Origin: JBGOTP01 sp041476545
GTDB taxonomy: Bacteria > Acidobacteriota > Vicinamibacteria > Vicinamibacterales > CAVVIG01
NCBI GenBank assembly: GCA_041476545.1
Contig: JBGOTP010000124.1
Location: 1-12,900, forward strand
Length of the DNA stretch: 12,900 nt
Direction: 5' to 3'
In this document: positions 1 through 7,251 of the stretch, one piece after another
Numbering within the stretch: position 1 is the stretch's first letter
Layout: each line of letters opens with the position of its first letter
Notes under the pieces: model-generated
Told to the model about the DNA's origin: nothing
Database searches by the model: none
The model's input: the letters and a program-made list of their open reading frames with translations, nothing else
Position numbers and translations under genes: made by a program

Positions 1-981
1 AAGAAGGGTCATTCGCATGGGTGCAGGGCCTTTCGACCAACCAAGCGCTGCGGCAGCCAGCCAGACAACCGACGTGGCCACCTGGCGTGGCGCGATGCCG
101 ACCTCGCCCCATTCAGCAAACACTCCAGGCAGGATGCTGCCGACCCCGGTCGCAACGACATTGTATGCAGCTTGGTTGACGACCGCGGCATGAAAGCCGT
201 CGTAGCACACGTTGCGCAACGTGAAGAAGTACCCCACCTCTTCGCAATACGGGGCCATTGCTCCGCCCGCGAACCCGAATCGCAGCAGGGCATACGTCAC
301 ACCGGCAGCGATCGCCGCAGTCGCAACGTCGCGGCGGCGTTCAAGGAGCGAGAACACGGCCACGGCGCCGGTGAACGCCAGCCCGTATTCCTTGCTCAGA
401 CCTGATGCCAGCAGGAGGAGCGACAGGCCAATCCATCTGAGTCTGGTGAAGCGCTGGTCCCGAGCGCTGACGACGATGAGCAACGCGATGAGGCCGAAGA
501 TACATGCCATCGAATTGGCGTGTTCAAGGACGATGACCAGCACGACCGCTCGTTGGTCGGTGACCACGACCGCTGCGGCAAGCAGCGCCGGCGCGGAAGA
601 ATGCGTGAGCCGGTGCACGATCAGACAGACGAGCCAGGCGCATCCGGTCCACAGGAGCAGGTTAATGACGTAGTGGGCGTGAAGATGGTCGAGGTGCCAC
701 CAGCGGTACGGCAACCACACCGTCAAATAGGCCAGCGGCCGCCATTCCGGGTAGGCAACGGAGTCGCCGAGCGGCAAATCCCACGCGGATGCACCGTCGG
801 CCCAGAAAAGGACGCGGACATTGTCGCCCACGAACGGATTCAGCTCCAGGATCCGTCCGTAGACGAAGCATGCGAGCAGCAGGAGGGTTCCGAACGAGGC
901 GACTGCGATGGCCGACTCGCGGTCGCGCGTTGGATTCGAGAACGATCGTGCCAGCGCCTGCTTCACTTGCGCCTGCGTCAC
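1..981 (-). CDS. Multi-spanning membrane protein, GT-C glycosyltransferase-like (partial, C-terminus beyond window)
   Basis: An open frame of 327 codons reaches the left edge without a stop, so the C-terminus is missing. Hydrophobic stretches that look like membrane segments lie near residues 24-43, 104-124, 129-151, 157-172, 183-212, 218-236 and 300-315. The first long loop (about 44-103) is rich in acidic and aromatic residues (VGDN, WADG, AWDL), the place where GT-C enzymes usually keep a catalytic acid. An LASGLSKEYG stretch near 191-200 recalls the SKE motif of protein-mannosyltransferase-like GT-C proteins. If so, it would move a sugar from a lipid-phosphate donor on the outer face of the membrane; that role is inference. 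I chose the GTG at 981 because it overlaps the stop of the upstream methyltransferase by 4 nt (GTGA). A second GTG at 966 has a weak AGG upstream and is a real alternative. It could also be an O-antigen polymerase-like or uncharacterised membrane protein. Confidence 0.8.
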   Translation of the reverse strand, partial: MTQAQVKQALARSFSNPTRDRESAIAVASFGTLLLLACFVYGRILELNPFVGDNVRVLFWADGASAWDLPLGDSVAYPEWRPLAYLTVWLPYRWWHLDHLHAHYVINLLLWTGCAWLVCLIVHRLTHSSAPALLAAAVVVTDQRAVVLVIVLEHANSMACIFGLIALLIVVSARDQRFTRLRWIGLSLLLLASGLSKEYGLAFTGAVAVFSLLERRRDVATAAIAAGVTYALLRFGFAGGAMAPYCEEVGYFFTLRNVCYDGFHAAVVNQAAYNVVATGVGSILPGVFAEWGEVGIAPRQVATSVVWLAAAALGWSKGPAPMRMTLL

Positions 982-1664
982 TTCACTGCTCGGGCCGTGA
1001 TCACCAGCTCGTAGTCGGCATCGTGGTGGTGCAGTTCCTCAGGCCGGAGATCCTCCGCCGCAAGGCCGTGCAAAAAGGCGACGGCGGTCAACACGCTGCC
1101 GTGAGCCTCTATCGAAATATTCGCTGGGGGGAAGAGCTCTTCGCACAGGCGCCGCGCCGACAGCGTCGTGAACCGCCAGTAGTCGCCCCAGCGATCCATG
1201 TCGAAGCGGCTGATCTGGCTGATGCCCGGCACGGTTGTCAGCAGGACGCCGCCCGGCTTGAGCAGGCGGTGGAGCGTCGCCACGGCGTCTCGCACACGAT
1301 AGATGTGTTGAAGGGTCTGTGTGCAGATGATGCAGTCGAAGGCGTCTGAAGGGATGTCGCCGGCATCGGTGAGGTCGGCAACGATTGTTGCTCCCGGGTG
1401 GCCTGCCTCGACATGGAGCACGTCGCAGCGCGTGACACGATCCTGCCCGAACTGCTGCGCGTACTCATTGCTAGCCACCTCGAGGACGTTCCCCCGTATG
1501 TCACCGGCATGAGCCGACAGGAATTTCTCGATATAGAAGCGATCGATGGGTTGTCCGCGATCGAAGCCGAAGACACGGCTGATCGGCGTGGACCGGCGTA
1601 GCGCCCCGAACCGGATCGTGGCTCGCGGTGGCCAGCGACCGAGTCGGCGAAGCCACCTAGTCAC
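978..1664 (-). CDS. Class I SAM-dependent methyltransferase (polysaccharide-locus type)
   Basis: A 228-residue protein with a Methyltransf_11-like Rossmann core. Visible elements are the cofactor-binding strand and loop VLEVASNEYAQQFG (about 60-73), an acidic strand end IVADLTD (94-100), the DCIICTQTLQHIY strand (110-122), LKPGG (135-139) and DYWRFT (161-166). Motif I lacks the usual GxGxG; this variant is familiar from methyltransferases found beside polysaccharide deacetylases and glycosyltransferases. The likely job is methylating a sugar or glycan end in the cytoplasm, but the acceptor cannot be read from sequence. The start is GTG 1664, with GGGAG 7 nt upstream; it overlaps the deacetylase stop by 8 nt. 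An in-frame TTG one codon upstream is less likely. The stop overlaps the next gene's proposed GTG start, so translation of the two is probably coupled. Confidence 0.88.
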   Translation of the reverse strand: MTRWLRRLGRWPPRATIRFGALRRSTPISRVFGFDRGQPIDRFYIEKFLSAHAGDIRGNVLEVASNEYAQQFGQDRVTRCDVLHVEAGHPGATIVADLTDAGDIPSDAFDCIICTQTLQHIYRVRDAVATLHRLLKPGGVLLTTVPGISQISRFDMDRWGDYWRFTTLSARRLCEELFPPANISIEAHGSVLTAVAFLHGLAAEDLRPEELHHHDADYELVITARAVK

Positions 1665-2658
1665 CAAACCACTCCCGCAACCGGGCGGCGAATGTGTCGG
1701 CGTCCCAGTCCCTGACGAGCACGCGGGGCAACTGAAAGCGGTCGCTCCTCGGACGAACCACCGCTGGGATGTTCGCGCACGCGAAAGCGAAGCCTGCTTC
1801 CCTCACAAGCGCCACCGTCATCCGCGCATAGTCCGCACGGCCCCCGAACGGATACGCGAAGCCGGCAGGCTCGCGCCCGGTGATCTCCTGCAGACGGGCT
1901 TTGCTGTCGGCAATCTCCGACCGTTGCGCGGCCTCGGAAAGGGCTGACAGCGCCGAATGCGTCGTCGCGTGCGCACCGACGTCCACCAGGCTCCCCTCGC
2001 AGGCGCGCGCGAGCCGTTCGTGTGACACCGGGCGGTGGGTCGACCGTCCTGTTGACGTCGCGCCCGCGATGCGCGTCAACTCATCGAGCGCCGAACGCCG
2101 CTCGTCGCCCGGCACCGTGCGGAGCAACCGGCACAAGGCCCGATACGCGCTGTGGCGCAGCGAAGGGTCAGCCGGGCACTCCACGGTCCAGCCCCGGTGC
2201 TGCCGCGACGTCTCTTCGTCGTAGATGGCAGCTTCATCCAGCCGCCATTCGTGAACGGTCTGGCCGATGCGCAGCCGGAGCGTCTCCGGCAGGCGTCCAG
2301 GGAGCAGCAGGAGCCGCTCAAGATCGTCCCACCAGAACTCCCGCTCTGCCCCTATATACGACGTCGTCACGAACACGGTTGCGGGAACGTGGTGGCGCGC
2401 AAGCAGCGACTCACCACAATCCAAGGTATCCGCATACCCGTCGTCGAAGGTCACGGCGATGGCGCGATGCGGCAGTCGGCGATCCCGACGCGCGGACATC
2501 ATCTGCGGCAGCGACATTGGGATGCCGCAGTCCCGCAGTACCTCCAGATGCTGCGCGAAATGCCGGGGCGTCACGGCCAGTAGCTGCGGATCCGACGTCA
2601 GCTCGGCGATGCGGTGGTAGAGCAGGATCAGGCCGACCGGTCCAGGGCCAGGGGTCAT
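1657..2658 (-). CDS. NodB-type polysaccharide deacetylase
   Basis: A 333-residue carbohydrate esterase 4-like protein. It carries an LLYHRI opening (12-17), the metal-binding TFDDGYAD motif (70-77, Asp72/Asp73), the second metal motif HATTH (230-234) and AYPFGG (268-273). Family knowledge: these enzymes remove N-acetyl (sometimes O-acetyl) groups from polysaccharides using a divalent metal. About 150 residues separate the first and second motifs, more than in compact CE4 domains; this looks like the longer exopolysaccharide-locus form. There is no clear signal peptide, so it may act on cytoplasmic or lipid-linked intermediates; that is inference. I chose ATG 2658 because it overlaps the neuA stop in an ATGA junction, whereas an upstream start at 2700 would add an unconserved-looking leader. 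It overlaps the following methyltransferase by 8 nt. Confidence 0.92.
   Translation of the reverse strand: MTPGPGPVGLILLYHRIAELTSDPQLLAVTPRHFAQHLEVLRDCGIPMSLPQMMSARRDRRLPHRAIAVTFDDGYADTLDCGESLLARHHVPATVFVTTSYIGAEREFWWDDLERLLLLPGRLPETLRLRIGQTVHEWRLDEAAIYDEETSRQHRGWTVECPADPSLRHSAYRALCRLLRTVPGDERRSALDELTRIAGATSTGRSTHRPVSHERLARACEGSLVDVGAHATTHSALSALSEAAQRSEIADSKARLQEITGREPAGFAYPFGGRADYARMTVALVREAGFAFACANIPAVVRPRSDRFQLPRVLVRDWDADTFAARLREWFGD
1672..1676 (-). promoter_or_regulatory. Ribosome binding site deciding the methyltransferase start
   Basis: GGGAG on the minus strand lies 7 nt before GTG 1664, inside the 3' end of the deacetylase gene. It favours GTG 1664 over the adjacent TTG 1667. Confidence 0.5.
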
Positions 2659-3428
2659 ACCGCGTGCTTTGTTCCACGCGCCTCGGCGGCTCCAGGCCAC
2701 TCACCACGCCCAAGCGCCGACAACGCGTCCTCGAGCCGTGGAATGTCCTCCTCGTAGTCGAATTCTGGCACCGGCTCGTCGACGATGAAGGGGACGATGC
2801 AGTGTCCAGCCATCGTGCCGAGATTCAGCACGACATGTGGTCGAACGATGTCAATGTAGCCGTTCTGCCAATAGACGTCAGGCAACTGCTGCCTGGGCAG
2901 GCTGTGTGGTTCTGCCACGTCGGGAATCTGCAGGAGGGGCTCGAGACGCCCATCGATCACGCGCCACATCTTGTACGGTGTTTGTTCCGGCCGACTCACC
3001 GATCGCAGCGAATGCGCTTGCGGCTGGCGCATCATCGTCTCAATCGCCTCGTCGATGAGCGCGACACGTCGAACGGGTGCAGTCGGACGAAGGTGCGCCA
3101 CAAGATCGCACGTGTAGCCTTCCCGATCGCGGAGCCATTCGAGGGCATGACGGAACACGTCGATGTCCGGCGAGCCATCGAAGGCGAACTGCTCCGGCCG
3201 TATGAACGGCACCTCGGCGCCGTGCCGGCGCGCGACCTCGGCGATCTCGGCGTCGTCGGTCGAGACGATCGTGCGCGTGATGTGGCGTGAAGCGAGCGCG
3301 TGTTCGATTGAGTAGGCGATGAGGGGCTTGCCTGCCACTACGCGCACGTTCTTTCGCGGCACGCCTTTCGATCCGCCACGCGCGGGAATCAGCGCCAGGA
3401 TCTCGCGGCGACGTGGATCCGCCGTCAT
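2655..3428 (-). CDS. neuA: Acylneuraminate (nonulosonate) cytidylyltransferase, NeuA family
   Basis: A 257-residue nucleotidyltransferase that would join CTP to a nine-carbon 2-keto-3-deoxy sugar acid, giving the CMP-sugar donor. The signature nucleotide-binding loop IPARGGSKGVPRKN is at 14-27. LRPTAPVR (113-120) corresponds to the family's LQPTSPLR, RQQLPDVYWQNG (179-190) is the sugar-site region, and DEPVPEFDYEED (217-228) is the late acidic metal-site segment. The length matches single-domain bacterial enzymes (about 225-260 residues). Sequence alone does not separate Neu5Ac from legionaminic or pseudaminic acid, so the symbol denotes the family. ATG 3428 was chosen because it forms an ATGA overlap with the oxidoreductase stop and leads directly into the catalytic domain; the upstream extension is an arginine- and proline-rich frame shadow. 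The gene overlaps the deacetylase by 4 nt. Confidence 0.93.
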   Translation of the reverse strand: MTADPRRREILALIPARGGSKGVPRKNVRVVAGKPLIAYSIEHALASRHITRTIVSTDDAEIAEVARRHGAEVPFIRPEQFAFDGSPDIDVFRHALEWLRDREGYTCDLVAHLRPTAPVRRVALIDEAIETMMRQPQAHSLRSVSRPEQTPYKMWRVIDGRLEPLLQIPDVAEPHSLPRQQLPDVYWQNGYIDIVRPHVVLNLGTMAGHCIVPFIVDEPVPEFDYEEDIPRLEDALSALGRGEWPGAAEARGTKHAV

Positions 3429-4459
3429 GCGAGGTGAACCACGCGCCCCGTCTCCATCGATTCCAGGGCGGCGAGGGCCATCCGCAGGCTCATGACCGCG
3501 TCGCGCACGCCCACGACTGGTTGCGCATCTCCCCGGAGACATGCCAGAAAGTGATTGAGCTCGTCGAGAAACAACTGATTCCGCTCGTGCCCATCGAAGG
3601 AGTGCGATTCGACGAGCCGTCCCGCTCCATCGGAGATCTCAATGGTCTGGGCCTGCAGGTCGAGCAGGATCCTCCCGTCGTCACCGATCACCTCGCAGGT
3701 GCGCGTCGGCGGGCGACGCACGCAATCCTGGTGCAGGTGCACCGGAAAGACACGATCGCCTGCGACGCATTCCATCAGGATGCTGGCGGTGTCCTCGACA
3801 TCGATATCGAGCCGGCTCAGATGCCCGCCCATCGCCGATATCCGGTGCGGGAGTCCGAAGAGCGCGTATGCGTAGTCGAGGTCGTGGATTTGCGCGAGGA
3901 TGACTCCGCCGCCGAGATCCCGGCGCGACACGGGCATCTGACGGTAGTCTTCGTACGGGTGCCAGCCTGGAAGGTGCTCCCCGAACTGGAGCCGGGCCGC
4001 GAGCAGATCTCCGATCGCGTTCGCCTTCAGGCGACACTGCACAAGCTTGAGCGCCGGATGGAAGCGCCACTGGTAACCGACGAGACACACCAGCGCCCGG
4101 CGCTCGATCTCATCGATCAATTCGTCAACGCCTTCGAGATCGTGCGAGAGCGGTTTTTCAATGAAGAGATGACACCCGGCTCTGGCCGCGGCCAGGGCCA
4201 CCGTCATGTGAAGGCTGTTTGGATTGGTGACGAACACCGCGTCGGGTCTTGCCGCGAGCGCGTCGTCGAGATTCGTGAAGGTCGTCAGCCCATACCTGGC
4301 CTCGACATCACCTGGCTCGATCTGCATGTCCGGAGTGATGATGTGCCTGAGCCCCCGGACACGATAGGCGAGGAGATCGACGTCGTCGCCCAACATCGTC
4401 CTCAGGTTCCGCGCGTGCCGTTGTCCCACGCTGCCGAGACCGGCCAGGAGGATCTTCAT
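3425..4459 (-). CDS. Gfo/Idh/MocA family NAD(P)-dependent oxidoreductase
   Basis: A 344-residue two-domain dehydrogenase of usual family length. The N-terminal Rossmann fold has the dinucleotide loop GLGSVGQRHARN (7-18), TNPNSLH (78-84) and the EKPLS motif (101-105), whose lysine contacts cofactor and substrate. The C-terminal half has GYQWRFHP (128-135) and LGGGVILAQIHDLDY (182-196), containing the usual catalytic histidine (His192). The Asp often seen four residues before that His is Ala189 here. Family members oxidise or reduce sugar hydroxyls, often on nucleotide sugars. Placed between neuB and neuA with 4-nt ATGA overlaps at both ends, it probably tailors the nonulosonic acid or its precursor; the exact reaction is unknown. 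No better family assignment is apparent. Confidence 0.92.
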   Translation of the reverse strand: MKILLAGLGSVGQRHARNLRTMLGDDVDLLAYRVRGLRHIITPDMQIEPGDVEARYGLTTFTNLDDALAARPDAVFVTNPNSLHMTVALAAARAGCHLFIEKPLSHDLEGVDELIDEIERRALVCLVGYQWRFHPALKLVQCRLKANAIGDLLAARLQFGEHLPGWHPYEDYRQMPVSRRDLGGGVILAQIHDLDYAYALFGLPHRISAMGGHLSRLDIDVEDTASILMECVAGDRVFPVHLHQDCVRRPPTRTCEVIGDDGRILLDLQAQTIEISDGAGRLVESHSFDGHERNQLFLDELNHFLACLRGDAQPVVGVRDAVMSLRMALAALESMETGRVVHLA

Positions 4460-5331
4460 GTTCCTTGGACGTCCCGCCGCAGCTTGCGCCGCACCGGAAG
4501 CTCGCTGTCATAGATCCGCTTCACGCCGTCCCCCATCGCCCGCTCGGTCGCCCGGATGTCCTTGACCAGGCGGGCCATCCCGTGAGGTTCCATCGACGCC
4601 GCTTGATCGCTCCCCCACATCGCCCGGTCGAGCGTGAGATGCCGCTCAACCACGCGCGCGCCCAGCGCGACGGCTGCGATCGTCGTTGCGAGACCCACCT
4701 CGTGGCCCGAGTAGCCCACCGGCACGTCGTAACGCTCGGCCAGCCACGGTATGACGTTGAGATTGAGCTCCTCAACGCTCGAGGGATAGGCGCTCGTGCA
4801 ATGTAGAAGCACCAGCGCTTCGTCTCCGAGCACGTCTACCGCGTGGTCGACTTGATCCACCGAACTCATGCCGGTAGAAAGAAGAATCGGCCGCGCGTGC
4901 TGCCGGTGGCACCTCAGTAAGTCATCGTCGACCAGACACGCCGACGCGATCTTGTAACACGGAGGATCGAACGCCTCGATGAAGTCAATGGACAACCGGT
5001 CCCAGGATGACGCGAACCACGCGATGCCGCGGTCACGGCAGTGGCGGTCGATCTTCACGTACTCGTCGTACCCGAACTCGAGGCCGCGCTTGAGATCGTC
5101 GTTGATCGATCCAAAGGGACTCTCGCGCGGAGTTGCCAGCTCCTCGGGGGCATAAACGACGTCGATCGTGCGTTTCTGAAACTTGACCGCGTCGCAGCCG
5201 GCGGCGACCGCAGCATCAATGAGCTTCCTGGCAAGATCGACGCTGCCGTTGTGGTTGATGCCGATCTCCGCGACGATGAAGACGGGCTGTCCCGGCCCGA
5301 CGGGACGATTGCCGATGTGAACCGGTTTCAT
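4456..5331 (-). CDS. neuB: N-acetylneuraminate (nonulosonate) synthase family protein, short form without SAF domain
   Basis: A 291-residue TIM-barrel enzyme of the NeuB family, which condenses a six-carbon N-acyl sugar with phosphoenolpyruvate to make a nine-carbon sugar acid. Visible core motifs are AEIGINHNG (21-29), DAVKFQ (47-52), YKIAS (126-130), STGM (152-155), HCTSAYP (177-183), GYSGHE (206-211) and ERHLTLDRAMWGSD (229-242). His210 and His231 match the metal-binding histidines of characterised NeuB. The protein ends at residue 291, just after the barrel (ELPVRRKLRR), whereas typical NeuB is about 340-350 residues with a C-terminal SAF/antifreeze-like domain. The stop is clean and overlaps the next ATG by 4 nt, so the short length looks genuine. 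ATG 5331 lies 4 nt after the upstream glycosyltransferase stop and directly precedes the conserved N-terminus. The product may be sialic, legionaminic or another nonulosonic acid. Confidence 0.93.
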   Translation of the reverse strand: MKPVHIGNRPVGPGQPVFIVAEIGINHNGSVDLARKLIDAAVAAGCDAVKFQKRTIDVVYAPEELATPRESPFGSINDDLKRGLEFGYDEYVKIDRHCRDRGIAWFASSWDRLSIDFIEAFDPPCYKIASACLVDDDLLRCHRQHARPILLSTGMSSVDQVDHAVDVLGDEALVLLHCTSAYPSSVEELNLNVIPWLAERYDVPVGYSGHEVGLATTIAAVALGARVVERHLTLDRAMWGSDQAASMEPHGMARLVKDIRATERAMGDGVKRIYDSELPVRRKLRRDVQGT

Positions 5332-5335
5332 GGTG

Positions 5336-6445
5336 TCACCGCGCTCGAGCGGACGGGCGCTCGAGCCAGAGTTTCCTGAGCAGCCAGGGCCACTGCACCA
5401 CCGGTTCGCCCCGGACGGTCGCCCATGCAATGGCGGCTCGCCGCTTCCAGGCTGGATAGAAAGGATAAATCAGGCGATCCAGGCCCGTGCGCACCGCCGT
5501 GTAGAGGGAGAGGAATACGAAGATCGGAACGTCGAGAGCCGTGCGTCGACCCGCACGCGGGATGCGTTGTCGCTGCTCAGCGGTCTGAGATGTGAGCTCG
5601 AGCGGCAAGGCCGCCAGTCCCCACCCATCGCCGCTCGGTTGAAAGCCCATTGGCGGCAGCGGACGCTGGTTGTTGACCGTGCGATGCGTGGACGACGATC
5701 GGGATCCGCGCGGATGGTAGTGGTCCAGGTGATAGAAGTCATACCCGACGAGCTTGCCGAGATCGATCAACGGATACTTCGACATGAGACGGGTCACCAT
5801 GTCGATCTCCATGTCGTTCATGTAGATCATCCGCTCGTCGTACCCGCCGCACTCGCACCACAAGTCGCGATGCAGAAGCCAGACGCCGACGTCGATCTTG
5901 TAGAAGACGCGCCCGGTCTCTATCCGAAGGCGGCGGCTGAATCCGGCCACAAATCGTTCCACGATCGGGAGCCTGGGACAGAGGACCGCGAGCCGATAGG
6001 GGATGCTCCTGCGATTGGCAAAGAACAGCGTGGTTTCGGGTGGAGGCGCATCGAGCATCCACCGGAGAAACCGCTCCCCCACGAGCGTGTCCTGATCGAT
6101 TCGCCCGATGTACCGCCCGCGCGCCCGCCGCGCCGCCGCGTTGAGCGCCAGCACCTCGGGAAACGGGCTGTCCTGCTGGAGGTCGCGCGCCAGCGTCGGC
6201 GGAACCCGGAGAAACGAGACGACTCGGGCCGCCGCCGGCCCAAGCGCCACGACATCGGCGAGCGGGATCTCGCTGCCCCAATCGGCCACGATCACTTCCA
6301 CGTCGTCTTCCCGCCCGAGCAATCGCACTCGATCGCCCACGTAGTTGAGCGCCGTCTCGATTCTCCACCTGGAATTCCCCAGGTAGGCGTCGTTCCTCGA
6401 ACACAGGATGAGCGACAGAACCGGGGACGTCGCGGGGCTGCTCAC
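5336..6445 (-). CDS. Family 2-like (GT-A) glycosyltransferase
   Basis: A 369-residue protein that starts with a GT-A nucleotide-sugar fold: VLSLILCSRND (9-19), VIVADWGS (51-58, where GT2 enzymes have a D-x-x-S turn), ALNAAARRARGRYIGRIDQDT (split over 100-120) with a DQD metal motif at 117-119, and YMNDMEID (208-215), an acidic acceptor-site segment. A GVWLLHRDLW stretch (187-196) and the CGGYDERM segment (199-206) are typical of GT2. The C-terminal tail (about 305-360) is moderately hydrophobic and aromatic and may touch the membrane. It probably adds one sugar to the lipid-linked repeat on the cytoplasmic face; donor and acceptor are unknown. GTG 6445 was chosen for its strong upstream GAGG and its GTGA overlap with the methyltransferase stop. 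An ATG 75 nt upstream would overlap the neighbour heavily. Confidence 0.88.
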   Translation of the reverse strand: MSSPATSPVLSLILCSRNDAYLGNSRWRIETALNYVGDRVRLLGREDDVEVIVADWGSEIPLADVVALGPAAARVVSFLRVPPTLARDLQQDSPFPEVLALNAAARRARGRYIGRIDQDTLVGERFLRWMLDAPPPETTLFFANRRSIPYRLAVLCPRLPIVERFVAGFSRRLRIETGRVFYKIDVGVWLLHRDLWCECGGYDERMIYMNDMEIDMVTRLMSKYPLIDLGKLVGYDFYHLDHYHPRGSRSSSTHRTVNNQRPLPPMGFQPSGDGWGLAALPLELTSQTAEQRQRIPRAGRRTALDVPIFVFLSLYTAVRTGLDRLIYPFYPAWKRRAAIAWATVRGEPVVQWPWLLRKLWLERPSARAR

Positions 6446-7227
6446 GCCTTCCTCATGGTGAGGAGAAGATACGTGTACTCCAGACGATACGTGTCGAATT
6501 TCACCGCGCGTTCCTGGCACGTCAGGTCGATCGGATCGGTCAACGTCAGGCCGAGAGCGCCGGCGGTGGACAAGAGCTCATCAATGTCAGTTCTGTTGAA
6601 CACACGGTACGGAAGCCCGCCGGCGGGGGCGACGCCTCGCGTATCGACAGGCTCATCGTAGTAGTCGACCGACGTCATCAGCAGCCCGCCGGGCCTGAGA
6701 ATACGTGCCATCTCACCGAGATACGCCGGCACATCAACACCGTGCTCGAGCACGCTCTGGCACACCACGGCCTCGAACGTGTTCGCGTCGAAGCGGCTCT
6801 TCGTGATGTCGCCGGGCTCGTAGCGAATCGAACCCCGCCTCCACGCGCGATCGAATTCGACGTTGGTGCCAAAGAGGTTCGTATAGCCGTGGAGGAACAG
6901 CCATGGCAGGAGCATCGAATTCACCGCGGTACCTGCGTCGAGCACCGGCGCCGACGGTCGCGCGTGTCGAAGAATGCAGGCCAGCGCCGCGAGACCGTCC
7001 CAGTTCTTGGATGCGATGGTGTACGGCGGAAGACCCAGCGCCTCTACCTGCGCGGCGGCCGCTTCCCATTCCGCACGGGTCTTGAGCACGGCGTTCCTCC
7101 AGGGAGCGTCGGGACATCCATGTGGCCTGCCGACGCCGTACCGGCGCTTCAGCGCGAACCGGTAGCCGACGCTCGTGGCGGCGACGGCCTCGGAGTAGAC
7201 GACTCGGCGTGCCAGTTTCCGGATCAT
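6442..7227 (-). CDS. Class I SAM-dependent methyltransferase
   Basis: A 261-residue protein. The first 90 residues are a basic, partly helical leader; a Methyltransf_11-like core follows. Core elements are VLDAGTAVNS (95-104, the cofactor loop with a D-x-G), an acidic residue in NVEFDRA (122-128), GDITKSRFD (139-147), the VVCQSVLEHGVD strand and helix (154-165) and ILRPGGLLM (176-184). The VLEHG segment and RPGG are standard in small-molecule and sugar methyltransferases. The substrate cannot be read from sequence; a sugar hydroxyl or the non-reducing glycan end is likely from context. It begins 24 nt after the capsule-type glycosyltransferase stop and shares 4 nt with the next gene. It is not closely similar by eye to the methyltransferase at 978-1664, so the two probably modify different positions. 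Confidence 0.88.
   Translation of the reverse strand: MIRKLARRVVYSEAVAATSVGYRFALKRRYGVGRPHGCPDAPWRNAVLKTRAEWEAAAAQVEALGLPPYTIASKNWDGLAALACILRHARPSAPVLDAGTAVNSMLLPWLFLHGYTNLFGTNVEFDRAWRRGSIRYEPGDITKSRFDANTFEAVVCQSVLEHGVDVPAYLGEMARILRPGGLLMTSVDYYDEPVDTRGVAPAGGLPYRVFNRTDIDELLSTAGALGLTLTDPIDLTCQERAVKFDTYRLEYTYLLLTMRKA
6447..6454 (-). promoter_or_regulatory. Strong ribosome binding site for the GT2-like gene
   Basis: GAGGAAGG on the minus strand, with GAGG ending 5 nt before GTG 6445. It lies in the last codons of the upstream methyltransferase and fixes the start at the GTG in the 4-nt overlap. Confidence 0.65.
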
Positions 7228-7251
7228 CTTCCAAGGTGGATGGCGGCCCTG

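Noticed and set aside
2022..3290. Long plus-strand open frame (422 codons) crossing the deacetylase and neuA genes.
   Set aside because: Its translation is arginine-, proline- and serine-rich with no recognisable motif, and it lies opposite two well-supported genes. Such antisense frames are expected in GC-rich DNA.
2655..3542. Upstream start for neuA at 3542 giving a 38-residue leader.
   Set aside because: The leader is arginine-, glycine- and proline-rich, overlaps the oxidoreductase gene by over 100 nt, and ATG 3428 forms a clean 4-nt overlap.
3413..4513. Plus-strand open frame (366 codons) opposite the Gfo/Idh oxidoreductase.
   Set aside because: It mirrors the codon pattern of the minus-strand gene and shows no family motif.
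5330..6661. Plus-strand open frame (443 codons) opposite the GT2-like gene.
   Set aside because: Composition is rich in Arg, His and Pro with no domain, and the minus-strand gene has clear motifs and a good ribosome binding site.
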